A stretch of 64,000 nt of DNA, taken from Zoroaster sp. YZ-2022 (Eukaryota; Echinodermata; Asteroidea; Forcipulatida; Zoroasteridae). The notes below the pieces were generated by a model. The model made no database searches and was not told the origin of the DNA. It worked only from the letters and a program-made list of their open reading frames with translations. Location of the stretch: assembly GCA_029582265.1 (NCBI GenBank), contig CM055817.1:61753152-61817151 (forward strand). Direction: 5' to 3'. Every line of letters starts with the position of its first letter. Position 1 is the first letter of the stretch. The position numbers and the translations under genes were made by a program. Shown one piece after another: positions 30,061 to 42,277 of this stretch.

Positions 30061-31295
30061 CAGATGCAACACCTTAAGTAGTATTTGCTGGGATTATGTG
30101 TAGAATGGGAAGTGTTCCGATTGGTGCTACTGTTGTGTGATGTGTTGTGATTGGTTGCCACCGTGGCATTGTTCTTGTGTGTGTTTCCTGCTGTGTGTGA
30201 GTTGCCTGCTCGCTGAGGCGTATCAGTTGACAGTGGGTGTGGTGTTGGTGGATGGTAGGATTGAATGCCAAATGTTGCTGATGAAATAGCCGATGTCCTG
30301 GGGACAGTGTCATGTTTATGAATCTCAATAGCCTCTCTGATACGACGGGTGTACCAGTGCTTTTCCGGGGCTATGATCTTTGCATTCTGCCAGTCAATGA
30401 TATGGTCCAAATCGGTGGAGTGTTTGATGATCGCAGATTTGTCACATTCCCTCTGCGGCCGTGGGCCTTGTGTTCCTTGAGCCTGGTCAAGGTCTCTGCC
30501 GGTCTCGCCAATGTACACTTTCCCACAAGTGCAAGGAATTCGGTAAACCCCAGCTTGACGGCTGGGATCATGTCTGTCCTTGTGGGTGTGTAACTTCGTT
30601 TCCAACTTGTTTCGAGTCCGGTAGTAGACCTTAATGTCAGCTTCCCTCAGGATACGCTGAATCTTGTGTGATGAAGTGTGGCCGATGTACGGTAGCACGG
30701 CAATGGGTTTTTCGGTTGCGTCAGAGGATCGTGGAGCGTTCCTGTTCGGGAGGAACTTAAGCTTATCAGGTTTGTACCCATTGTCTCTTAAAACGGCGTT
30801 AAGATGTTTCAACTCGGATGGCAAGTGCTCTTTATCACTGATAGTGTGTGCCCTTCGAAGTAGGGTGCGATTCACGGAGGATTTCACGGATGGTGGGTGG
30901 AACGACCGGGCATTTAGGTAGCGGTCTGTGTGTGTGGGTTTTCTGTAAACCGAATGCCCAAGTGAGCCATCAACCCGTTTGGAAATGAGTACATCAAGGA
31001 AAGGCAACGAGTCGGATGTCTCAGTTTCCATGGTGAATTGAATGCTCGGATGTTGCTGGTTGAGGTGACCGAGGAAGTCACTCAGTTTGTCGGAACCGTG
31101 CTGCCAAATGATGAAAGTATCATCTACGTATCGAAGCCATAGTTTGGGTTTGTATCGTGCCGTCTCGAGGGCTTTCTGTTCGAAATCTTCCATCCCAGTC
31201 CGCAAGCCGCCGTAGGTCCGCCGGTGGTTGAAGCGCGGCCTGGTGGCATCGGCACGCCGACTTGAAATCCACGATGGTCCACCAGTGGTAGCCAA
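30030..31295 (-). CDS. Penelope-like element protein: partial reverse transcriptase plus GIY-YIG endonuclease
   Basis: This 421-residue frame holds the C-terminal part of a Penelope-type reverse transcriptase with the YVDD catalytic motif at residues 56-59 (LWLRYVDDTFIIW). The Penelope connector carries SLPFLDVLI and HSVYRKPTHTDRYLN. A GIY-YIG domain follows, GVYRIPCTCGKVYIGETGR at residues 249-267. Such proteins prime reverse transcription from nicked DNA. Homology begins near residue 35 (about 31193); residues 1-34 are read from the adjoining 121-bp satellite, so the N-terminal RT motifs are lost. Residues ~270-282 are out of the family frame, with frame restored after ~40 bases. The His/Asn/Thr-rich tail is not conserved. 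This is a truncated, probably dead copy. Confidence 0.88.
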   Translation of the reverse strand: MATTGGPSWISSRRADATRPRFNHRRTYGGLRTGMEDFEQKALETARYKPKLWLRYVDDTFIIWQHGSDKLSDFLGHLNQQHPSIQFTMETETSDSLPFLDVLISKRVDGSLGHSVYRKPTHTDRYLNARSFHPPSVKSSVNRTLLRRAHTISDKEHLPSELKHLNAVLRDNGYKPDKLKFLPNRNAPRSSDATEKPIAVLPYIGHTSSHKIQRILREADIKVYYRTRNKLETKLHTHKDRHDPSRQAGVYRIPCTCGKVYIGETGRDLDQAQGTQGPRPQRECDKSAIIKHSTDLDHIIDWQNAKIIAPEKHWYTRRIREAIEIHKHDTVPRTSAISSATFGIQSYHPPTPHPLSTDTPQRAGNSHTAGNTHKNNATVATNHNTSHNSSTNRNTSHSTHNPSKYYLRCCICNTLHSPEED

Positions 31296-31311
31296 GTGGC
31301 GTATGTTCAGC

Positions 31312-32935
31312 GGCCAGCCGCTCCAAAATAGACAGTGGACCGTCAGCGAGACCTAGCGGCTTACCGTCAGCGGGGCTGCCACTCCAAGACAGACAGTGGA
31401 CCACTAGCTGTAATCGGGCGGCATGCCTACCGAGGCCAGCCGCTCCAAAATAGACAGTGGACCGTCACCGAGACCTGGCGGCTTACCGTCAGCGGGCTGC
31501 CACTCCAAGACAGACAGTGGACCACTAGCTGTAATCAGGCGGCATGCCTACCGAGGCCAGCCGCTCCAAAATAGACAGTGGACCGTCAGCGAGACCTAGC
31601 GGCTTTCCGTCAGCGGGCTGCCACTCCAAGACAGGCAGTGGACCACTAGCTGTAATCGGGCGGCATGCCTACCGAGGCCAGCCGCTCCAAAATAGACAGT
31701 GGACCGTCAGCGAGACCTAGCGGCTTACCGTCAGCGGGCTGCCACTCCAAGACAGACAGTGGACCACTAGCTGTAATATGGCGGCATGCCTACCGAGGCC
31801 AGCTGCTCCAAAATAGACAGTGGACCGTCAGCGAGACCTAGGCGGCTTTCCGTCAGCGGGCTGCCACTCCAAGACAGGCAGTGGACCACTAGCTGTAATC
31901 AGGCGGCATGCCTACCGAGGCCGGCCGCTCCAAAATAGACAGTGGACCGTCAGCGAGACCTAGCGGCTTACCGTCAGCGGGCTGCCACTCCAAGACAGAC
32001 AGTGGACCACTAGCTGTAATAGGGCGGCATGCCTACCGAGGCCAGCCGCTCCAAAATAGACAGTGGACCGTCAGCGAGACCTAGCGGCTTTCCGTCAGCG
32101 GGCTGCCACTCCAAGACAGGCAGTGGACCACTAGCTGTAATAGGGCGGCATGCCTACCGAAGCCAGCCGCTCCAAAATAGACAGTGGACCGTCAGCGAGA
32201 CCTAGCGGCTTACCGTCAGCGGGCTGCCACTCCAAGACAGACAGTGGACCACTAGCTGTAATAGGGCGGCATGCCTACCGAGGCCAGCCGCTCCAAAATA
32301 GACAGTGGACCGTCAGCGAGACCTAGCGGCTTACCGTCAGCGGGCTGCCACTCCAAGACAGGCAGTGGACCACTAGCTGTAATAGGGCGGCATGCCTACC
32401 GAAGCCAGCCGCTCCAAAATAGACAGTGGACCGTCAGCGAGACCTAGCGGCTTACCGTCAGCGGGCTGCCACTCCAAGACAGACAGTGGACCACTAGCTG
32501 TAATCGGGCGGCATGCCTACCGAGGCCTGCCGCTCCAAAATAGACAGTGGACCGTCAGCGAGACCTAGCGGCTTTCCGTCAGCGGGCTGCCACTCCAAGA
32601 CAGACAGTGGACCACTAGCTGTAATAGGGCGGCATGCCTACCGAGGCCAGCCGCTCCAAAATAGACAGTGGACCGTCAGCGAGACCTAGCGGCTTACCGT
32701 CTGCGGGGCTGCCACTCCAAGACAGACAGTGGACCACTAGCTGTAATCGGGAGGCATCCCTACCGAGGCCTGCCGCTCCAAAATAGACAGTGGACCGTCA
32801 CCGAGACCTAGCGGCTTACCGTCAGCGGGCTGCCACTCCAAGACAGACAGTGGACCACTAGCTGTAATAGGGCGGCATGCCTACCGAGGCCAGCCGCTCC
32901 AAAATAGACAGTGGACCGTCAGCGAGACCTAGCGA
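31312..32935. repeat. satellite array, 121-bp unit, ~13 copies
   Basis: CCGCTCCAAAATAGACAGTG, GGACCGTCAGCGAGACCTAG and CACTCCAAGACAGACAGTGG recur every 121-122 bp. Each unit is itself two diverged ~60-bp halves, both with CACTCC/CGCTCCAA and ACAGTGGACC. The variants TTACCG/TTTCCG and GACAGAC/GACAGGC partly alternate between units, hinting at a 242-bp higher-order repeat. The array touches the truncated Penelope ORF directly. 32936-33223 shows nothing. Confidence 0.93.
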
Positions 32936-33223
32936 ACTATAATCAATGCGTGTTTTTACTGCAACACTAGATAACCCCTATTTTTATCGGTAGTATTCCA
33001 ATGGGCATGTTTTCAGTATTTTGCACGCAAAATTATTTTGCGAAAATGCTATAGGATGTAGGCCTACTTTGACAAATCAGCGCTTGGTATGAGGCTAGAT
33101 ATTCTAACCGAAACACTAATTCATAAAATAACACTCCGTTAAAATTTCATACTACTGATTCGAATTATCAATCCGAAGATTAATATTAATTATTTGACAT
33201 GAATCAGGAACCACACTTAAAGA

Positions 33224-33484
33224 ACAGCCGAGCGGTCTAGCGCACTGAACACAAGTTCTGGTGTTGCCAGCAGCAGGGTGTGGGTTCGAGCCCCGGTCGT
33301 GACACTTGTGTCCTTGAGCAAGGTACTTAACCATAATTGCTTCGTCCTTCGGATGGGACGTAAAGCCGTAGGTCCCGTGTGTTGTGTAATGCACGTAAAA
33401 ACAAATTTAAAAAAAGAATGCGCCTTGAGCACCACTTAGTTGGTGGATACGTGCGCTATATAAGTCCACACATTATTATTATTA
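33224..33484 (+). mobile_element. tRNA-derived SINE, second copy
   Basis: The head AGCCGAGCGGTCTAGCGCAC, B box GGTTCGAGCCC and GTGTCCTTGAGCAAGG match the SINE at 23940-24311. The middle differs (CTTCGGATGGGACGTAAAGC), and the 3' end GTGCGCTATATAAGTCC with (ATT)n is shared. So two subfamilies of one SINE are present. Confidence 0.85.
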
Positions 33485-34428
33485 GCTAATACACTAGCGA
33501 GATGCAACATTGAAGATGTCCCAAAGGTTTCTTTCACGCAACCCCATGTTAAAAATAAAATAAAATAGGAGAAACAAAATAATAATAGGCCTAAGGTCAA
33601 CATAAAAAAGATTATTTCAAATTGCCGAGTTTGACGGGATTAGAATTAAAATCACCAGAAAAGAAACGATAAAACCAATCATAAAACAATAAGCAGACAG
33701 AAAAAAGTATTTAATTAAGGTGTCATTAAGGAGACAAAATTGTGGAAAATTGGGACGTAAAAAATTTGTGTGCTTTTACCACACATTCTATGTCGTTTGG
33801 TTTAAAAAAAAAAAAAAAAAAGCCAGAGTATGAACAAATTAAATAGTTTATTTTTTCACGTTTTCATTTATATTGTAATTGTCCTTTATAACAGTGAAAC
33901 GGCTAGCGTGATTTTTAATCGCTGAATGGTTTGTAAGTATTTTATTCTGAATTAAAAAGAGTAAAAGTAATAGGGCAATAATTATTTGCAAATTACAAAA
34001 CGCAGGAGGGCGCTACATCACACCAAACTGTTCTTAGTCAACACTGAAAATGTGAAACGTGTTTATTACAGAAATATGTAAGAATCTTGATATTTCGCGG
34101 TCACAAGTTTGAAAATTTGATTAATAATGTTGCATACAAATTGTTTTGTTTTGGTTACCAAAATTTGAGAGTATTTGTATACCTTTATTTGAGAAAGCCT
34201 CGTTAGATAAAAGAGTAGAAAGACTGAGCAAGTTTATGTTCTTTCTTTCCATTTTGGGCAGGGGGCCCGGGGATTCCGGGATCCGGAACTACAGTCGGAC
34301 TCTAATACGCCACGGAATAATTTTGACGGCGTAATGTTAATACTAAATAGCTCTATACGCTTACGGGTTATTCAATAATCAAAGATGATATTTTGGAAAC
34401 ATCAACAATTCTGTGAATATACATCAAA
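33485..34428. other. AT-rich stretch without a recognised feature
   Basis: I see no gene, RNA or clear repeat here apart from a poly-A run near 33801-33820 and a C/G-rich patch at 34259-34290. Confidence 0.5.
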
Positions 34429-35407
34429 ATATAGGTTTTCCCGGTCAATTTCGGCAAATAAGCAGCCAATTTAAACACCGCGTCATTGTGTTTCGCGCGA
34501 AATTGAATGCTGCTCAAAATCATCATTCAATTTCGTTTTATGAGTAGGCAATAGTACTCTTGCGTCATGCGATTTAAACAAAATAACCATCCAATTTAAC
34601 AATCCACTCGAACATCATTCAATTTCGCAGGAGCTTTTCGCGGCGCGTATTTGGTCATTCAAATTCATTATTGGGCAGGCATTTGTGAAATTTGTGCAAC
34701 TTAATTGACACTTTGTTAAACTTCGTTTAACTTTAGTTTCCTACAGATTTTTTAAGGTATACAAACGGTTCACTAATGAATGAATGGACAATAATAAACC
34801 AGCATAACATTCTCAAACAATAAAAACAAGTTATAATGAAACAGTCCAATATAACATAAATGTTTCAAAACCGCATTACAGGATTAGGCCCAGGTCAGAA
34901 AACCAATAGATTATAATTCTAATTCAATCTAATTAGATTCAATTTAATTATAGAATGAACAAAACAAAGTAAGACCGATTGGCCCTATATACAGTGTACG
35001 AGAAACGCACATGAATAAAGAACACAAAATAAGTTTGAATTAAAGTAAACATATGAAACGTATTCTGTTGTCTTTTTTGTATTTGTTTCTCGTATTTTTT
35101 TGTTTGAATTCTCATTTTGCGAAATTGATTGCCGTTATACGAAAATGAAAGTAACATTTTAGTGAAAATCTCCAGTTGAACTAACTCTGCTAAATTGGAT
35201 GAAGAATGTGCATTACTAAAAAGAACGACGTATATGCTAAATTGAATATAATGCCACATGAATTCGCATAGCCTGAAAATGAAACTGAATGCTTGAATTC
35301 TTAATTCGAAACATAGTAACAACTGGAGAGGCAAAATCGCTTTAATAAGAACGTATGAAAGTGAAATTGGCTGCTTATTTGCCGAAATTGACCGGGAAAA
35401 CCTATAT
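34429..35407. mobile_element. 979-bp element with ~43-bp terminal inverted repeats
   Basis: ATATAGGTTTTCCCGGTCAA at 34429 is inverted at 35407 (TTGACCGGGAAAACCTATAT), continuing through TTTCGGCAAATAAGCAGCC. The inside has scattered CATTCAATTTCG motifs. A 128-residue minus frame inside (34948-35334) matches nothing I know and is hydrophobic and low-complexity. I treat the element as non-autonomous. Confidence 0.85.
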
Positions 35408-37355
35408 TATTAGCTTTAATAAGTATGTGCATAGGCCATCATTTAAATTTATGGATATGCTGTATTTTCAAATTTAGGATTTAAAGAGATATTTAAACGT
35501 GTTATGTTTATATCAACGGTCTTTTAAATCGTAAGATACTTTGATTAAGGCTAGGTACAGGTATCCAGGCAGGATGAGCTTTTGTACCATCTAGAAAATG
35601 TAGGCCTATGAGTATTATTAGTAATGTAGGTCAAATGTATTACAAATATTATTTTGTGTAGCCTACTACAGCTACAGCCATTGGAATATACATTAAAGAG
35701 GAGTCCCATGGTACAAAATACGCTTCCTGGCCTACTTAAATATTCCCTTTAACAAAGAGCAAGTTATGCCCAAAGCCCCTGAGAGTAATAAACTAGAAAA
35801 AGGACAGCTGTTGAGCTACATAGTTTAATAATTGTATTACAGTTATTAAACTAGAACACTGAGTCGACTGCGCACTGTCCACCAGAGTTTGAATGGCTTA
35901 ACATTTGAATGGCGCAAAGATGTCCAATGTAGTAATAAGTAATGCATTGTACATAATGTTTTTTTCTATACTATTAACATACAGGAGTCTTTGCTGTTTT
36001 CTAGGATTGGTCATGTTTTGAAATGTAACAGTTTATTGTTTATATATATATATTTTCTTATTTATATTGTTAGCTGCTGAGCCATAGAAATAACACAGGA
36101 CTTGGGGGACTTTAAGTCCTTTATTTAAAAACAAAACATTGTTTTAGATTTTAAAATAATCATGTATTTATTATGCAATGGTCACCAAAGCTGAGCCATG
36201 ATTACAAAGGTCAAATAGCATTGTTTTCCAATGTGAAAAATAAACAACAAATTTAGGAAAAATCAATTTTTGAACAATTGTTTTGATATGCTTAATTTAA
36301 ATAATTAATTATTATTTGTCCTCAAACAAATAATAAGCCTTAAAAGTTTTGGGGATTTAATTGTCAAGAGTGTGTTAATCATTTCCATGCATAATTAAAA
36401 TGTTTTACAACACTATTGCCACAGATACTTGGTTTGCCAACCAGTCATTTTCATGTGGAAGATAATCCATGAGTGTATACATGAAGTCTATCATCTTGAA
36501 CAAGAAACCACACATGTAACCGAAATGTACAGTACATCAGAAAATGATTTCCCACGTATTGCATAGCAAAATGCTTCACAAAATCCACCCCAGCATCTGC
36601 AAATCTAAATTCATCATTTGCTATTCACTATACAGTAGTGTTCAGTGCACAATATTTTGCTAATTTTTTTCAGAATGAAATCGTTCCCTGGCAGTACACA
36701 TGAATATGATCCATTCGATGAAAGTGTTCTATAGGCCCATTACATACTAAATTTATTATTGACAAACCTCAAACAAGGAATGACCATTGCCTAGCTGTTA
36801 GATACAATTACCTAAAATCACTTTTTGTTTATGTATATCACATGAATTTTGAAAATGTAATCAAAAAATTAATATATGATTATCTTTTGAGAAAACAATG
36901 AGAAGCTGGATGTTTTAAGTTGTATCTTTTATTGACAGTTTGTGTAGGCAACTTTTATTTTCCCAAAAGCTAGTTGTTTGACTATATTCTTGTGATTGCC
37001 AAAAAATATGTTTCATGCAATTGTTGTGTGTGTTGATTCTTTCTTCCAAGAAATATCAATATTTGCGGATTCAACTGATACTCAATTATCCACATGCAGA
37101 TATTAGTAACCCGTGGATGGTCTCACTTTTCTTTTTGTTATTGTTGAAAACAACCAATAAAAAATGCTTGGATTAATTATTTTAAAATTAATTTAGTTGA
37201 AGATCCATTCCATAGAGGATTTGATTTTATCAAGAACGCAAGTTTAAACATCATTTAATGTATTTTTAATACCATCATCAACTTGATACAATGTAAGTTC
37301 TCTGTCATACTTGAGTAATAAAACAAATTAAAACTAGAAATTCAGAGTTTGTGCA
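35408..37355. other. AT-rich stretch without a recognised feature
   Basis: There is no open frame of note, no tRNA and no repeat structure that I could recognise, only a short (TA)n near 36040. Confidence 0.5.
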
Positions 37356-38128
37356 CAAACTCAAGGTGTTCGAAAGTGACGGTAATTGATGTCCTCATCA
37401 ATTGGGATCATTGTTAAAATGTGACTTAAGATTCGTCAAATGAGTACTTGCAGTATTAGTTAATACGATCTATGGTTTTAGAAATATTGTAGCGCATCCG
37501 TTATTGGCTTAAACGCCCAACCACACATCTATAAAATATATTTTATCCTGCAAGAGCTTTAGCCTGTGAAACCGCAAACGTCCCCGTGAAGACCGCCAGC
37601 TGTTTTCCAGTAGATAACGATCTCAGTCTCTGCGGTTTGTAAACAATGGGCCCCAGAACCACGAGTGTCTGGTGTGTGTTAAGTCAATGGGATTTTTGCC
37701 CAGAAAAGGAATTTTGAAGAAAAAAAACAAATCAAAACTTTGACCTTCCGGTACGACCGGAAGCAAATGTCAGACGATTTTGACGTTAACTTTTCAAATG
37801 TTGCCTAAGCCTTGATCTATCAGATCCCAGATTATGAACATCATAGCTTTAGTATATTTTGATATACAGTTGATAGCAAATGGTCATTTTTAAAACTTAA
37901 ATGGCTTGTAATTTGATACCTGATGACGTGATCATGACGTAACAACTTCTAGATTCATCTACATGATAAGGTCTTTATATGTGTGAAGTTTCAAGGTTGT
38001 GTGAAATTGTTAACTTGCACTTTCGATGTAGAGAAGAGTTAAGGAGAAGAAGAAGGAGAAGTAAAAAAAATAATAATAATAAAACGGAACAATTACAATA
38101 GTTGTTCGGCTGAAAAGCCGAACACCTA
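37356..38128. repeat. possible repeat with AGGTGTTCG ends and a 3' hairpin
   Basis: AGGTGTTCG near 37357 faces CGAACACCT near 38120. The right end is a strong hairpin (TTCGGCT...AGCCGAA, 38104-38122), preceded by GAAGAAGAAGGAGAAG and an (ATA)n run. The inverted ends are only 9 bp, so this needs other genomic copies to confirm. 38129-39137 shows nothing. Confidence 0.35.
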
Positions 38129-39145
38129 ATAAAGATTATTATTGTTAATATTTTGACAACAAACTGTACTGGGTTATAGTCGCTGATGATGTTGCAATCC
38201 GAACCCCGACACTTTTACTCGAAAAGAAAGCTTACTCGGAAACAAATCAGTATTTCTTGTGATTATCCATCGTTAATTGAAAGAGTTGGTTTCGAAAGAA
38301 TACGACAAACAGAACAAGGGTACTGTGGCTACAAGAATGGAGAGAAACTTCAAAATTGTTAAAACCGCTGATGCAAGTTTCCCACAACACTTATTCAACA
38401 AATTTACTGAGCAAGGATATTGGGATATATAATTCAAATAATTATTATAAACCACTTTTTACTTACAAATAAATTAATTATCGATATAAGAACACAAAAT
38501 TCTGCATTCCCAAACTGAGTGAAAAATGACAAATATTTCAAGTAGGCATACGTCACATAGTGTTCATATTATGCGCTTTCTTCGGGAGAAAAATATAAGA
38601 AATTCACGAAAAACTTAAATTGACTGAACATGTTTGATTTCCTTATATTATCGTTGTCTAGCATTTTTTGTAATACATATAACAGGTTATTAGGTTTTAA
38701 ACAGTTTTTAAGTATTTTATTTATATTTTATTCGATTTAAAATATTGAGTGAACGATTATTATGCAAATTTACCACTAAAAGAGGGCGGTATTTAATCAA
38801 CTTGTGCCAGTCTACAAGAAGTTTAGTAGTTGAATGTATTTTTATAAATCTTAACTGTCAGTTTTCTTTATGCTCTGACATCCCTATAATTGTTTTAAAA
38901 GGAAATACCTCCACAATTGATTGATTTTTAAAATTATTTTAGTGAATTGCAGTTAAAATACATCATGTGAAATGTAAACCTACATCATTAGTGAAAGGAC
39001 GCGTCAAGTTTATGAATGTTTATAAGTCTGGCCCTCGGCCTGCAAGTCTCATGCAGTTTGTGAACTTTCGATTTGGGAATTTTAACTTATCTTTTCAATT
39101 AAAAAACCCCCACAATTGAAGTCTATAACTGTAGAGGCTTTTAGA

Positions 39146-39530
39146 CAGCGGCGGCACCAGACCTGTTAAACTGAGGGGCGGGGCAGGCTTAAATTTAAGG
39201 GGAGGAAACATTAATCATTAAAAGTTCCCAAGCTTGTAAAGATTCATAAATACACATTGCCGACGATGGAAAGTTGTTTTTGTTTTTTGTTTTTGTTTTG
39301 GGGGGGGGGGGAGCTTTTTGGTGGTGCTAAAGTTAATGATATGGATGAAATTGAGTTTATTATTTACAGCGCGAACATAATTGCATGAATGTGGGTTCAA
39401 TGGTTTTGGGTTAAATTCAATTTCGGCCATCGGGGAAAAATTGGGGGGGGGGGACAAATTGGGGGGGGGGGCAAAGAAAGTAACTGGGGGAATTTTCCCC
39501 CTTGCCCCACCCCCCGTAGCGCCGCCGCTG
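39146..39530. mobile_element. hAT MITE with 8-bp target duplication
   Basis: The ends CAGCGGCGGCACCAG and GCGCCGCCGCTG are typical hAT termini. CTTTTAGA stands on both sides (39138-39145 and 39531-39538), a perfect 8-bp duplication. The inside is G/C homopolymer-rich with no transposase. 39539-40028 shows nothing. Confidence 0.92.
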
Positions 39531-41629
39531 CTTTTAGACACTTGCCGGTTACGAGCTTAAACTTCAGCTTACTTCATTTAACAAGTCTGCTCTGGTCGTG
39601 ACGATGTAGGCCTATGTCCCTGTAAAGATTGTATCGCACGTGTTTTTGTTAGTATTTCTCACGTGATTTCCCATGTTACATCAGAGCATTGTTAAGGTAT
39701 TATCCCCTTGTAGAATGGAAAACATACATTTGAGAATGACATTCTTCAAATCTAAGTTTTACATAAACTAAGCCTCGCTCATTAATAATGAGGCGCTTAA
39801 TTACTGCTAAATCATGATTTTGATAAATATTTTATAAAAACATGGGCAATACATCTTTAGGTCTTACAAGCTAACATTTTGGGGACCTTTTCCGATATAA
39901 ATACAATCAATATTGCACCATCAAGCTCCCACCGAACTGGTCTATAGTTGTACCAATATTTTTAAATCTGAAAGCTACATTGTTATTCTAGGCCAAGGTT
40001 TATGATACATGATCTCCTTGAAGGCCGGCTGAGGGTGGTCGTGCGCGAACGCATCTACCCCCGCTAGTCCCCAGTATTTCCCCTATTATTACATAATTTT
40101 GCCATATTTTCACATTTATTCTCTGTACCCTTTGCAAAGATTTCATGTTTGAAATATCTCCAAAATGATGGTGCAGCACTGAGGTGTCTAGAAGCCTTAA
40201 ACTTCCAGAGCCCGTAGGCCGGCGCAAACCACCTCTCGCCGAATTGGATATCAGTAGGCATTATATGCCACGATCTGGTCCAGCTTCTAAATGCCATTCT
40301 GGTCCAGCATCTGCGAGCCATGAATTAAACGTTTTGTCATTTTTAGTTTATCTGTTATTCCCTACATTGTTGAATCAGCAATGGTGAATAACAGCTGATC
40401 ACAAATCACCTTCGTTGTATTGAAACTATCTAAAAGTAGGCCTATGCGATATGGTCCAAATTGTGTCAATAAAATTCTTCAACACCAGCATGGATATAAT
40501 TATGAACATTGTATGAAAATGACATGTGCATCTCCTTTTTAAAACTAACTCTAACCATTTTTTAAATTAGTCAAACAATACTGTTAAAGTTTCTTTCCAA
40601 AGGGTATTTTCATAAGAAAAATAGAAGAAAAAAAAACAGTGGCGAAGCCGCAGTTCAGTAAAAATATTGTTTTCTTATTTTAGGTTCCTGATGAACAAGT
40701 ACTGCGATGACGTTATTGTTCTGACCAATGTGAACCAAAGTTTGTGATGATCGGTTTAGCTTGGCGGATTGTAAAAAGTAACGTTTTATTTAATTATTTG
40801 TTAACGTTTTCGCGTACCTACGCTGTCTTGTTTCTGGTCAATTCAAGAATATGACGTCGGAAACAATTTTCTGGTGAGGATGATTGCGAAAACGCGGCCC
40901 GGCTTAAGGATCACCCATAATACTTTGCAATTTCCTTCACAAGATCTTGTGGATTGTACCGGTGGGTACGAGCGAAGTAAGAACTAGGCCTACCCCCTGG
41001 GGACGCGGTTGACAAAATAAGAGATCATCGTACTTTAGACAGGTTCCAGTTGTCTCTATTGCATGCACTGCACGGCATGAGTCAGGTCACTCGACTACAA
41101 CTCCACATTGTTGAAATTAAATTTGGCGCTCTGAGTATGAACTGCAGAACAGACACACGAGTGGACGGACTTGTCAATATTATCAATCGACAAACATAGA
41201 GCTAATAACTCTACGAAAACCATCCTCACCTACCTAAAGTATCTATTGGGTAAGTACTCATACTTAATTAGTTTTTCAATTGGGGAAAATTATCAATCGA
41301 ATTTTAAAATGTTGGCCGTTGTACGCATTTGGTTCTCCGACATGCGAGAACCGTTATTCGCCATCCAGTATCGTGGCCGTATAGTGATAGTGATCGCCGT
41401 TGGTGTACTGAATTTGAAAGGTTTTACTATCATACCATTTTCTACAAAAACGTTAACCTTTTACAGACAAACGTAACATATTAATTATTGGAAAGAATGT
41501 CAAACCCACCCACCACATGTGCACAATGTCTAGCATGTGTACAAAAACGGCAAACAGCTCACTGGATGTGCATACATTTTTTCTCTTTTTTAAGCAATAA
41601 AGTAGGCTATGTCCTCTTTCGTCTTTTAA

Positions 41630-41714
41630 CCCTAACTCCCTAGACAACAAAGGCAGTTGGAGGATTTTGAAGGATTTTTATTGTTCACTAACAATGCTTA
41701 GGGAGTTAGGGTTA
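41630..41714. mobile_element. 85-bp TTAA MITE with a known empty site
   Basis: CCCTAACTCCCTAG...CTTAGGGAGTTAGGG sits between TTAA at 41626-41629 and TTAA at 41715-41718. Copy 2 of the duplication reads straight through (GTCTTTTAAAGGACAG near 56004), so the insertion and its TTAA duplication are seen directly. Confidence 0.85.
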
Positions 41715-41955
41715 TTAAAGGACAGTCTGATATTTCGTTATTTGTCATATTATGATAGAAAAGTGGCAGTTATATTCATCATTCTTTACAAATATTATGG
41801 TATAATGTGATGGCACCAGCTCATTTTAACTTCATGGCGCCCGTGTCATTAGAAAGTGTAGGCATTTAAGTTGTCATTAATATATGGCAGCCATTTTATT
41901 GTGACAAATTGTCTGTCTCTGGCATCAGCTTTGTTGGTACTGACCACGATGAGAA

Positions 41956-42277
41956 AGAATGTCGTATCCAACCATAAACTAGTTTAAAAAAAAGATTCTA
42001 TCGATTTTTGGGGTACAGAAAGCAAAATCCAATTTAAAAATCCACTTTTATTTCCCTTCTAAAAATCATTCCCTTTAAAAAGTAGAATCTTATTAACGTT
42101 GACACAATCAGACTGACATGTATGAGGAAGTCTTCATATACCAAAATTGCCTGATTTTTCATGAAATAAATATCCTGGAATAATTTTATGTTCATCATCC
42201 AAATGTTCTCTACCTAAGGGAATATTACATTATTGGTTATATTGAATGAGAAAAAGTGGCTGTCGGATGCACATTCT
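41956..42277. mobile_element. MITE with AGAATGTCGTATCC ends (copy A)
   Basis: AGAATGTCGTATCCAACC faces GTCGGATGCACATTCT. Internally this is the reverse complement of 49962-50380 (CATGTATGAGGAAGTC, ATTGCCTGATTTTTCATG, AATATCCTGGAATAAT). The counterpart in copy 2 is 56247-56570. Confidence 0.8.

Noticed and set aside
31120..31574. Frames reading through the 121-bp satellite
   Set aside because: Repeat translations; only the Penelope part downstream of ~31193 on the minus strand has homology.
34948..35334. 128-residue minus-strand frame in the 979-bp TIR element
   Set aside because: AT-rich, hydrophobic, no recognisable motif; not supported as a gene.
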